From assembly GCA_046596055.1 (NCBI GenBank), contig JBKJNH010000271.1:1-5640 (forward strand): a stretch of 5,640 nt of DNA. Direction: 5' to 3'. How positions within the stretch are numbered: position 1 is the stretch's first letter; the number at the start of each line of letters is the position of its first letter. Below the pieces are notes generated by a model that saw only the letters and a list, made by a program, of their open reading frames with translations, had not been told where the DNA came from and searched no databases. Made by a program: the position numbers and the translations under genes. Positions 1-5,640 of the stretch are shown here, one piece after another. This stretch comes from JANPEF01 sp046596055. GTDB lineage: Bacteria; Eisenbacteria; RBG-16-71-46; DASYSL01.

Positions 1-529
1 CGACCTCAAGGCCGCGGAGGCCGCGCTGGCGTCGGCCAACCAGAGCGTGGGGGCCGCCAAGGCCGCCTACTACCCGACGCTCGACGGTGGGCTCGGGTAC
101 TCCCACACCGACGAGGATCTGACCTTCGGCGGAGATCGGGCCCGGACCGCGAGCGTCTCCCTCAACGTCCCGATCTTCAGCTCGTTCTACGGCACGAAGG
201 GTTCGATTCAGCAGAACCAGGCCGCCGCGAACCAGCAACGCTACGCGTTCGAGAAGAAGAAGCTCGACGTGCAGGTCGAGGTCCGCGAGTCGGTCTCGAC
301 GGCGCAGCAGGCCAACGAGGGCCTGACCGTGGCGATCGACCAGGTCGAGTCCGCGCGCGAGGATCTCAAGCTGTCGCAGGAGAAGTACAACGTCGGCTCG
401 GGCACCATCCTCGAGCTTCTCGACGCCCAGGTTGCCCTGCAGCGCGCCCGCAGTAACTACGTGCAGGCGCTCACGCAGGTCCGGATCGCCGAGGCCAGCC
501 TCGAACGCGTCCGCGGCCGCACGTACTGA
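1..529 (+). CDS. TolC-family outer-membrane efflux protein, C-terminal part (5' end outside window)
   Basis: This is the outer-membrane exit duct of a tripartite efflux system; the family forms trimeric beta-barrels continued by a periplasmic alpha-helical tunnel. The frame is open from base 2 and ends at TGA 527-529, giving 175 residues, so the true start lies upstream. Visible residues 21-36 (AAYYPTLDGGLGYSHT) are the helix-to-strand turn typical of an outer-membrane efflux protein repeat, and LNVPIF at 54-59 is the return strand leading into the next helix. Residues 60-128 are a long Gln/Glu/Ala-rich helical stretch. YNVGSGT at 129-135 followed by ILELLDAQ at 136-143 is the family's hallmark C-terminal motif, and the final helix carries SNYVQAL. 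The visible part therefore corresponds to the second of the two family repeats. The adaptor gene follows 34 bases later, so this is very probably its cognate channel. No equatorial or C-terminal extra domain is present. Confidence 0.93.
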   Translation, partial: DLKAAEAALASANQSVGAAKAAYYPTLDGGLGYSHTDEDLTFGGDRARTASVSLNVPIFSSFYGTKGSIQQNQAAANQQRYAFEKKKLDVQVEVRESVSTAQQANEGLTVAIDQVESAREDLKLSQEKYNVGSGTILELLDAQVALQRARSNYVQALTQVRIAEASLERVRGRTY

Positions 530-563
530 TCGCGTCCTTCCCCGCCCCCGGAGACGACCTGGC
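530..563 (+). promoter_or_regulatory. Short intergenic spacer with Shine-Dalgarno GGAGA (550-554)
   Basis: The 34 bases between the TolC-like gene and the adaptor gene contain GGAGA at 550-554, nine bases before ATG 564. This is the clearest ribosome binding site in the window, and it decides the adaptor start against the much earlier in-frame ATG at 432. I see no -35/-10 promoter and no hairpin with a T-run, so transcription probably continues from the upstream gene. Confidence 0.7.
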
Positions 564-1892
564 ATGAAGTTCTTCAAGAGCAAGTGGTTCTGGATCGCCG
601 TCGGCGTCCTCGTGCTCGCGGGCGCCACTGCCGCGACCCTGAACGGCAGGAAGGGCAAGATCCAGTCCGTGACGTTGTCCGCGGCGAAGGTGAAGGAGAT
701 CGTGCAGAAGGTGAAGGCGCCGGGGGCGATCGAACCGCGCACGACGGTCAAGATCAGCGCCGACGTGTCGGGCCGCGTCGTCCGTCTCGCGGTCGAGGAA
801 GGGGATGTCGTCAAGCGCGGCGACCTGCTCCTCGAGATCGACAACACCCGCTTCGTCTCCTCCGTCCGCCAGACGCAGGCGCAGCTCACCGCGGCGCGGG
901 CGCGTCTCGAGCGGGCCACGGACGCGCTGCGGATCGAGTCGCAGGCGTACGATCGGCGCAAGGCGCTGTTCGCCCAGAAGCTCCTGTCGACCCAGGAGAT
1001 GGACCAGGCCGAGAACTCGTTCATGAACGCGCGCACCGAGCAGGCCAACGCACGCGAGGAGAAGAGCCGACTCGAAGCGGCCCTGACCGGCGAGCGTGAC
1101 CTGCTGTCGAAGACCACGTACCGCGCCCCGATCGACGGCCGCATCGTCGGGCTGAACATCGAGGAGGGCGAGATCGTCGTCGTTGGCACGATGAACAATC
1201 CCGGCACCCAGATCCTCTCGGTTTCGGACCTGTCGCGCATGCAGGTAGTCGCCGACGTCGACGAGACCGACGTGATCGACGTCCAGGTCGGCCAGAAGGC
1301 CACGATCACGGTCGACGCGCTGCCCGACACGACGTTCGAGGGCACGGTCACGACGGTCGGCAACAGCCCGTCGCAGAACGTCGCCGGCGGCGCGGCGGGG
1401 GAGACGAACTTCGAGGTCGAGGTGTTGTTCTCGCACACCGTGCCGGCCGTGCGACCCGGCATGACCGCCGACGTCGAGATCGAGGTCAAGAAACTGGAGC
1501 AGGCGCTGACCGTGCCGATCCAGTGCGTCGTCGTGCGCCAGCCCGAGGACCTCGAGGAGCGCGGCAAGAAGAAGCCCAAGGCGCCCACGGCCCCGAAGGA
1601 AGGCAGCGCGGCCAATGCCACGATGCAGACCTCGGAGGACGAGTTCGACCCGAAGGAGCGCAAGAAGCGGGAGGTCACCGGCGTGTTCGTCATGGACGGT
1701 GCCAAGGCAGTGTTCCGCAAGGTCGTCACGGGCATCTCGTCCGAGACCGACATCGCGATCACCGGTGGCGAGCTCAAGGCCGGCGAGCGCGTCGTCACCG
1801 GGCCGTACAAGGTCCTGCGCGACCTTCGCCCCGGCGACGGGATCGAGTTGCAGAAGAAGGGGAAGGGCGGCAAACCGGGCGGCCCGAGCTGA
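564..1892 (+). CDS. Periplasmic adaptor (membrane fusion) protein, HlyD/MacA type
   Basis: This 442-residue protein is the inner-membrane-anchored bridge between an ABC exporter and a TolC channel. The start MKFFKSK is followed by one hydrophobic segment (about residues 8-26), which reads as an uncleaved anchor; no lipobox Cys is seen. Residues 62-94 form the first half of a lipoyl-like domain (VSGRVVRLAVEEGDVVKRGD region). Residues about 95-182 are a charged alpha-helical hairpin. YRAPIDGRIVGLNIEEGE at 186-203 is the second lipoyl half. Residues about 224-310 form the beta-barrel domain, including VRPGMTADVEIEV at 296-308. A Lys/Glu/Pro-rich stretch at about 326-371 interrupts the membrane-proximal domain, which resumes at TGVFVMDG (372-379) and ends with the GGELKAGERVVTG motif (401-413) and a Lys/Gly-rich tail. 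The start at 564 is chosen for its GGAGA site and the immediate anchor; an ATG at 432 would overlap the TolC gene by 98 bases with Arg/Ser-rich sequence. The next gene starts one base after its stop. Confidence 0.93.
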   Translation: MKFFKSKWFWIAVGVLVLAGATAATLNGRKGKIQSVTLSAAKVKEIVQKVKAPGAIEPRTTVKISADVSGRVVRLAVEEGDVVKRGDLLLEIDNTRFVSSVRQTQAQLTAARARLERATDALRIESQAYDRRKALFAQKLLSTQEMDQAENSFMNARTEQANAREEKSRLEAALTGERDLLSKTTYRAPIDGRIVGLNIEEGEIVVVGTMNNPGTQILSVSDLSRMQVVADVDETDVIDVQVGQKATITVDALPDTTFEGTVTTVGNSPSQNVAGGAAGETNFEVEVLFSHTVPAVRPGMTADVEIEVKKLEQALTVPIQCVVVRQPEDLEERGKKKPKAPTAPKEGSAANATMQTSEDEFDPKERKKREVTGVFVMDGAKAVFRKVVTGISSETDIAITGGELKAGERVVTGPYKVLRDLRPGDGIELQKKGKGGKPGGPS

Positions 1893-1893
1893 C

Positions 1894-2649
1894 ATGGAAG
1901 CCACCGAGCCGCTGCTCATCTTTCGGGACCTGACGAAGGTCTACCGGGTCGGCGACGAGGAAGTGCACGCCCTCGCCGGCGTCTCGCTCGACATCCAGGA
2001 GGGCGAGTACCTCGCCGTCATGGGACCGTCGGGCTCGGGCAAGTCGACCCTCATGAACATCCTCGGCTGCCTCGACTCGCCGACCGGCGGACGCTACCGC
2101 CTGAAGGGCCGGGAGATCGCGCGCCTGTCGGACGACGAACTGGCTTCGATCCGCAACAAGGAGATCGGCTTCGTCTTCCAGACGTTCAACCTGTTGCCGC
2201 GCTCCGACGCGCTCCACAACGTCGAACTGCCGCTGATCTACGCCGGCATGGGCCCCAGGGAGCGCAAGGACCGCGCCGCCGAAGCCCTCGCCACCGTGGG
2301 ACTCGCGGATCGCATGCGGCACCGCCCGAACGAACTGTCGGGCGGCCAGCGCCAGCGTGTCGCCATCGCCCGCGCGCTGGTCAACCGGCCGTCGATCATC
2401 CTCGCCGACGAGCCGACCGGCAATCTCGACACGAAAACCGGCAACGAGATCCTCGCCGCCTTCGAGGCGATCTACGAGCAGGGCAAGACGGTCATCATGG
2501 TCACCCACGAGGAGGACGTCGCGGCCCACGCGCATCGCGTCGTCCGTCTGCGCGACGGCAAGGTCGAGAGCGATCGCGTCCAGGAAGCACGGCGCATCGA
2601 GGGCATCCCGGCGGGCGCCGCGATCGGCCGCATCGGCTCGGGGGGCTGA
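1894..2649 (+). CDS. ABC transporter ATP-binding protein, MacB/LolD class
   Basis: This cytoplasmic ATPase powers the two downstream permeases. The 251-residue protein has the complete motif set: Walker A GPSGSGKST at 44-52, Q-loop Gln96 in FVFQTFNLLP, ABC signature LSGGQ at 148-152, Walker B IILADE at 168-173, D-loop NLD at 177-179 and switch His205 in MVTHEED. The wording GPSGSGKSTLMNILGCLD plus ADEPTGNLDTKTG is characteristic of the MacB/LolD/FtsE-like (type VII) exporters. The protein is slightly longer than the usual 220-235 residues because of a Gly/Ala-rich tail after about residue 225. ATG 1894 lies one base after the adaptor stop (TGA-C-ATG); the upstream sequence offers only a weak GAG at 1886-1888, so translation is probably coupled. 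An open frame exists from 1615, but its first 93 codons are Arg/Ser/Pro-rich shadow of the adaptor gene. Because no permease domain is fused, it differs from canonical MacB. Confidence 0.95.
   Translation: MEATEPLLIFRDLTKVYRVGDEEVHALAGVSLDIQEGEYLAVMGPSGSGKSTLMNILGCLDSPTGGRYRLKGREIARLSDDELASIRNKEIGFVFQTFNLLPRSDALHNVELPLIYAGMGPRERKDRAAEALATVGLADRMRHRPNELSGGQRQRVAIARALVNRPSIILADEPTGNLDTKTGNEILAAFEAIYEQGKTVIMVTHEEDVAAHAHRVVRLRDGKVESDRVQEARRIEGIPAGAAIGRIGSGG
2640..2645 (+). promoter_or_regulatory. G-run acting as probable ribosome binding site for the GTG-start permease
   Basis: Six consecutive G bases sit inside the last codons of the ATPase gene, five bases before GTG 2651. They support initiation at GTG: there is no ATG in this frame until codon 45 of the permease, which is already beyond the first membrane helix. 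Confidence 0.5.
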
Positions 2650-2650
2650 C

Positions 2651-3868
2651 GTGGAGTTCCGCGAGAGCGTGCGGCTGGCGCTGGGCGCCCTGCGCGCCAA
2701 CAAGCTGCGCTCGTTCCTCACGCTGCTCGGGACGATCGTCGGCGTCACCGCCGTCATCGCCATCATCTCGCTCATCCAGGGGATGAACGCGTACGTCTCC
2801 GACAAGCTCCTCGCGCAGGGTGCGAACGTCTTCACCGTCGACAAGTATGGCTTCATCCTCTCCGACGACGAGTTCCGCGAGGCGGTCAAGCGCAAGGACA
2901 TCACGATCGGCGATGCGGAGGCGATCGCCGCCCTGTCGCGTTCGGCGGGCGCCGTCAAGGCCGAGGTCGAGCGCGGGGATGACGTGCGCTTCGGCTCGAC
3001 CCGCCTGCGCCGGATCCCGATCAAGGGCGTGCAGGGCGACTACGCCGAGGTCGACCGCACCGAGCTGGCCGAAGGCCGCCACCTGACCGCGAACGACATG
3101 TCCCGCCGGCGCGCCGTCGCCGTCATCGGCTACGAGGTGTGGGAGAAGCTGTTCGACGGCCGCCCCGGCAACGGCCACGAGATCCGCGTCGGCGACGTGA
3201 AGTACCTGGTCGTCGGCGTGGCCGAGAAGAAGGGCAGCGCGTTCGGCCAGAGCCAGGACAACTTCGTGATCGTGCCGTTGGCCGCGTGGCAGAAGGCGTA
3301 CGGCACGCGCGAGTCACTCTCGATCAGCGTGGCCTCGATCGACCAGGGGTCGTTCGAGACCGCCCAGGACGAGTCGCGCGCCATCCTGCGCGCCCGCCGC
3401 GGCGTCGCCCCCGGCAAGCCCGACGACTTCGGCATCGTCACCGCCGAGATGTTCATGGACCTCTACCGCAACTTCACGTCGGCCGCGTTCGTCGTGCTGG
3501 TCGGCGTCGCCGGCATCTCGCTCGTCGTCGGGGGCATCGTGATCATGAACATCATGATGGTCTCGGTCACCGAGCGCACCCGCGAGATCGGCATTCGGAA
3601 GGCGCTCGGAGCGAAGCGCCGCGACGTCCTCCTGCAGTTCCTCGTCGAGGCAGCCACGCTGTCGCTCACCGGCGGCGCGATCGGCGTCCTGCTGGGGATC
3701 GCACTGGCCCTCACCGTCGCGGCGGTGTCGCCGCTGCCCGCCGCCGTGAGCTGGATCGCCATCGTGCTCGGATTGGGCATGTCCACGGGCATCGGCCTGC
3801 TGTTCGGCATCTACCCCGCGGCCCGCGCCGCGCGCCTCGATCCGATCGTGGCGCTGCGCTTCGAGTAG
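2651..3868 (+). CDS. ABC transporter permease, MacB type (permease 1)
   Basis: This inner-membrane subunit has 405 residues with the MacB fold of one N-terminal helix, a large periplasmic domain and three C-terminal helices. The amphipathic lead and ALRANKLRS (13-21) precede TM1 at about 21-42. The periplasmic MacB core domain spans about 43-275 and includes ELAEGRHLT, AVAVIGYEVWEKLF and DNFVIVPL. TM2 is about 279-303, TM3 about 338-358 and TM4 about 367-387. Between TM2 and TM3 lies the coupling segment VTERTREIGIRKALGAKRRD (306-325), the family's signature contact with the ATPase. The end LDPIVALRFE is the usual MacB C-terminus. The GTG start lies one base after the ATPase stop (TGA-C-GTG) with a G-run before it. 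The reading frame stays open upstream to 2357, but that part is Arg/Ser-rich shadow of the ATPase. It is paralogous to the next gene, and the two probably form the transmembrane dimer. Confidence 0.94.
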   Translation: MEFRESVRLALGALRANKLRSFLTLLGTIVGVTAVIAIISLIQGMNAYVSDKLLAQGANVFTVDKYGFILSDDEFREAVKRKDITIGDAEAIAALSRSAGAVKAEVERGDDVRFGSTRLRRIPIKGVQGDYAEVDRTELAEGRHLTANDMSRRRAVAVIGYEVWEKLFDGRPGNGHEIRVGDVKYLVVGVAEKKGSAFGQSQDNFVIVPLAAWQKAYGTRESLSISVASIDQGSFETAQDESRAILRARRGVAPGKPDDFGIVTAEMFMDLYRNFTSAAFVVLVGVAGISLVVGGIVIMNIMMVSVTERTREIGIRKALGAKRRDVLLQFLVEAATLSLTGGAIGVLLGIALALTVAAVSPLPAAVSWIAIVLGLGMSTGIGLLFGIYPAARAARLDPIVALRFE

Positions 3869-3877
3869 GCGGGGACG
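3860..3877 (+). repeat. Post-stop sequence copy 1 (between the two permeases)
   Basis: The end of permease 1 reads TTC GAG TAG followed by GCGGGGACG and then the ATG of permease 2. The nine bases after the stop match those after permease 2 (5162-5170, CCGGGGACG) at eight of nine positions. Here the GGGG at 3871-3874 could serve as a poorly spaced ribosome binding site, with only three bases between it and ATG 3878. Confidence 0.45.
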
Positions 3878-5161
3878 ATGGCGCGCATTCCCGGCGTGAA
3901 TGCGGCGCAGTCGGGCCTGCTGGGCGAGATCCTGCTCATGTCCTGGCAGGCGCTCAAGGCGAACAAGCTGCGCTCGCTGCTGACCGTGCTCGGCGTCATC
4001 ATCGGCGTCTCGACCGTCATCGCCATGGTGTCCCTGATCCAGGGCCTCAACAAGTCGATGGCGAACCAGATCCAGTCGTTCGGCTCGAACACGATCTACA
4101 TCCGCAAGTGGCGCCCGCAGGTGATCATCGGGCAGCTTCCCGACTCGCTGCGCAACCGGCGCGCCTTCACGCTCGAGGACCGCGACGCGATCCTCGCCCG
4201 CTGCCCTTCGGTCCGCGCCGTGTCGCCGCTCAACTTCATCGAGGATCAGCCGGTCATCCGCTATCGCAAGTTGGCGACCAAGCCCACGTTCGTGCTGGGG
4301 ACGGACCAGGCGTACCAGGAAACGAACGGCTACGACGTCTCCGAGGGCCGGTTCTTCACCCAGATCGAGGTCGACCACAAAGCGAACGTGGCGCTGCTGG
4401 GGAAGGAGACGCTGCAGACGCTGTTCCCCAACCAGGGCGCGGTGGGGCAGACGATCCACATCGGCAGCCAGGCCTTCGAGGTCGTCGGGGAGCTCGAGGG
4501 GCGCGGCAAGTTCCTCGGCTTCAACATGGACGAGATCGTCCTCATCCCGCACACCAGCCTGCGCAAGTACTTTCCCAGTGATCGCTCGTCGTTCCTCAAG
4601 GGCGACGAGGTCCTGCTCAACGCGGTCGCCCGTTCGCCCGAGGAAATGAGCCAGGCGATCGACGAGATCGGCTCCGTCCTGCGCCTGCGCCGTGGCTTGC
4701 GCGCCCACCAGGACAACGACTTCGCCGCAATGACCGACGAGGCGCTGCTCAACCTCTACAACCAGATCACCGGCGGCTTCTACGTCGTGATGATCGCCGT
4801 CGCCTTCCTGTCGCTGCTGGTCGGCGGCATCGGCGTGATGAACATCATGCTGGTGTCGGTGACCGAGCGCACGCGCGAGATCGGGATCCGCATGGCGCTG
4901 GGCGCCAGGCGCTCGAGCATCCTGTGGCAGTTCCTGATGGAGGCCGTCGCGCTGACCGGGGCGGGGGGCGCGCTCGGGATCCTGCTGGGAGTCGGCGTCG
5001 CGAAGGTCGTCGATGCTCTTACGCCACTGCCCTCGACCGTGCCGCTGTGGTCGGTCGTCCTGGGGCTCGGGTTCTCCTGCGGGGTCGGGCTGTTCTTCGG
5101 GATCTACCCGGCGGTCCGGGCCAGCCGCCTCGATCCGGTCGAGGCCCTCCGGTACGAGTAG
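3878..5161 (+). CDS. ABC transporter permease, MacB type (permease 2)
   Basis: This is the second inner-membrane permease of the operon, 427 residues, with the same layout as its neighbour. TM1 is about 33-53 after ALKANKLRS (25-33). The periplasmic MacB core domain is about 54-300, with VSEGRFFTQ, NVALLGKETLQTLFP and DEIVLIPHTSLRKYF. TM2 is about 302-326, TM3 about 358-378 and TM4 about 391-410. The coupling segment VTERTREIGIRMALGARRSS (328-347) sits between TM2 and TM3, and the C-terminus is LDPVEALRYE. ATG 3878 gives about 14 more N-terminal residues than permease 1. A later ATG (3938, Met21) has a better-placed GGGCGAG, but starting there would cut off residues 16-20, which continue the amphipathic lead normal for the family; GTG 3896 is also possible. 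The C-terminal half is very close to permease 1 while the periplasmic domains differ strongly, which fits an old duplication with specialised substrate contact. It ends nine bases from the convergent gene. Confidence 0.94.
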   Translation: MARIPGVNAAQSGLLGEILLMSWQALKANKLRSLLTVLGVIIGVSTVIAMVSLIQGLNKSMANQIQSFGSNTIYIRKWRPQVIIGQLPDSLRNRRAFTLEDRDAILARCPSVRAVSPLNFIEDQPVIRYRKLATKPTFVLGTDQAYQETNGYDVSEGRFFTQIEVDHKANVALLGKETLQTLFPNQGAVGQTIHIGSQAFEVVGELEGRGKFLGFNMDEIVLIPHTSLRKYFPSDRSSFLKGDEVLLNAVARSPEEMSQAIDEIGSVLRLRRGLRAHQDNDFAAMTDEALLNLYNQITGGFYVVMIAVAFLSLLVGGIGVMNIMLVSVTERTREIGIRMALGARRSSILWQFLMEAVALTGAGGALGILLGVGVAKVVDALTPLPSTVPLWSVVLGLGFSCGVGLFFGIYPAVRASRLDPVEALRYE

Positions 5162-5170
5162 CCGGGGACG
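5153..5170 (+). repeat. Post-stop sequence copy 2 (after permease 2)
   Basis: TAC GAG TAG followed by CCGGGGACG fills the whole gap between permease 2 and the stop codon of the convergent gene. It mirrors 3860-3877, where the same bases lead directly to a start codon; here no + strand gene follows. This is either a leftover of a tandem duplication of the permease unit or a chance match in GC-rich DNA. Confidence 0.4.
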
Positions 5171-5640
5171 CTAACCCGCCCGTCCGCGCTTCCACAGGAA
5201 GTACACCGGCGCTCCCAGCGCCGCGATTGCCACGCCCGCCCATGCGCGCCAGCCGCTGGCCGTCAGGTCGCTGAAGACGAGCCCTGCCGTCACCACGATG
5301 AAGAGAATCGGCAGCACCGGGTAGAGGGGCATGATGTAGCCCTCGCGCGGCGCGCCGTGACGCCGCCGCAGCACGAACGGCGCGGCCATCGTGAGCCCGT
5401 AGAACAACCACGACGTGGTGACGAACCAGCCCGAAACGTCCTCGAACCCACGCGCCGCCAGGAGCCAGACGATCGACAGGGCAGCCTGGAGGATCAGCGC
5501 GACGTCGGGCGTGCCGCGCCGCGCGTCGACGTGCGCCGCGGCCCGCCACAGGAGCCCGTCGGCGGCCATCGCCTGGGTGATGCGCGGCCCGGTCAGGATC
5601 GCGCCGTTCGTCGTGCCGAACGTCGAGATCGCCACCAGCA
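5171..5640 (-). CDS. APC-superfamily amino acid permease, C-terminal part (5' end outside window)
   Basis: This is a multi-spanning inner-membrane transporter, probably for amino acids. Only the last 155 residues are visible, ending at TAG (complement of 5171-5173); the frame is open to the window edge. The GTG-like codon at 5633-5635 is internal, since the sequence before and after it is continuous with the family motif. Visible residues 4-32 (ISTFGTTNGAILTGPR, then AMAADGLL) match the conserved APC segment following TM8, where a small-residue, Gly/Asn-rich helix leads to a Pro-Arg and an AxDG turn. Further helices lie at about 45-62, 68-90, 106-124 and 131-149. YIMPLYPVLPILFI (101-114) is the usual re-entry before the penultimate helix, and PVYFLWKR (144-151) is the LAT-like end. 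Substrate cannot be assigned. It is transcribed towards the efflux operon and is functionally unrelated to it as far as can be seen. Confidence 0.88.
   Translation of the reverse strand, partial: LVAISTFGTTNGAILTGPRITQAMAADGLLWRAAAHVDARRGTPDVALILQAALSIVWLLAARGFEDVSGWFVTTSWLFYGLTMAAPFVLRRRHGAPREGYIMPLYPVLPILFIVVTAGLVFSDLTASGWRAWAGVAIAALGAPVYFLWKRGRAG

Noticed and set aside
432..563. Upstream extension of the adaptor to ATG 432
   Set aside because: It overlaps the TolC-like gene by 98 bases and encodes Arg/Ser/Pro-rich sequence unlike any adaptor N-terminus. ATG 564 has a good ribosome binding site and is followed at once by the membrane anchor.
471..1919. Long open frame on the - strand opposite the adaptor gene (482 codons)
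   Set aside because: It is Arg/Leu/Asp/Gly-rich with no recognisable domain and lies fully antisense to a well-supported gene. Such mirror frames are expected in GC-rich DNA.
1795..3024. Open frame on the - strand across the ATPase gene and the start of permease 1
   Set aside because: No domain, Arg/Asp/Ala-rich composition, antisense to two clear genes.
3139..4581. 480-codon + strand frame overlapping both permeases
   Set aside because: Arg/His/Pro/Gly-rich translation without hydrophobic segments. The other + strand frame gives two textbook MacB permeases here.
3314..4708. Long open frame on the - strand across both permease genes (464 codons)
   Set aside because: Its Asp/Arg/His/Gln-rich, low-complexity translation has no helices or motifs and it spans the junction of two clear genes. 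It is a codon-bias shadow.
1894..5161. Naming the genes macA/macB or lolC/D/E
   Set aside because: Motifs place them in the MacB/LolD class, but the ATPase is not fused, there are two permeases and the substrate is unknown, so a specific symbol would overstate the evidence.
5166..5185. Possible bidirectional terminator at the convergent junction
   Set aside because: The stem is only 5 bp with a 10-base loop, and there is no T-run on either strand, so it is not annotated as a terminator.
5019..5549. 176-codon - strand frame overlapping the amino acid permease
   Set aside because: It is Arg/Gly/Ala-rich without membrane helices and lies in a different frame from the recognised APC permease sequence.

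Overview
The window is a GC-rich, densely coding piece of a Gram-negative (diderm) bacterial chromosome. Nearly all of it is explained by one export operon on the + strand and the 3' end of an unrelated transporter gene on the - strand. The taxon cannot be fixed from the sequence. High GC, the TolC / adaptor / ATPase / permease / permease gene order and the Lys/Glu-rich insert in the adaptor would fit Acidobacteriota or a similar deep diderm lineage; this is inference only.

Layout: (1) 1-529, the C-terminal 175 residues of a TolC-type outer-membrane efflux protein, cut by the window edge. (2) 564-1892, a membrane-anchored periplasmic adaptor (HlyD/MacA type). (3) 1894-2649, a MacB/LolD-class ABC ATPase with every catalytic motif intact. 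(4) 2651-3868, a MacB-type permease starting with GTG. (5) 3878-5161, a second, paralogous MacB-type permease. (6) 5171-5640 on the - strand, the C-terminus of an APC-superfamily amino acid permease that runs out of the window and converges on the operon with a 9-base gap.

Genes 1-5 read as one transcription unit: gaps are 34, 1, 1 and 9 bases, and no internal promoter or terminator is visible. Together they encode a complete tripartite exporter. The ATPase drives a pair of four-helix permeases with large periplasmic domains, the adaptor bridges the periplasm, and the TolC-like channel crosses the outer membrane. Canonical MacB fuses ATPase and permease in one homodimerising chain. Here the ATPase is separate and there are two different permeases, which suggests a heterodimeric membrane core. 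The substrate (macrolide, peptide, lipid, siderophore or other) cannot be read from the sequence.

No RNA gene, mobile element, CRISPR array or clearly undescribed system was found. The points worth a second look are the two-permease architecture, the near-identical bases following the two permease stop codons, the charged insert in the adaptor, the matching 1-base junctions around the ATPase gene, and the tight convergent junction without an obvious terminator.
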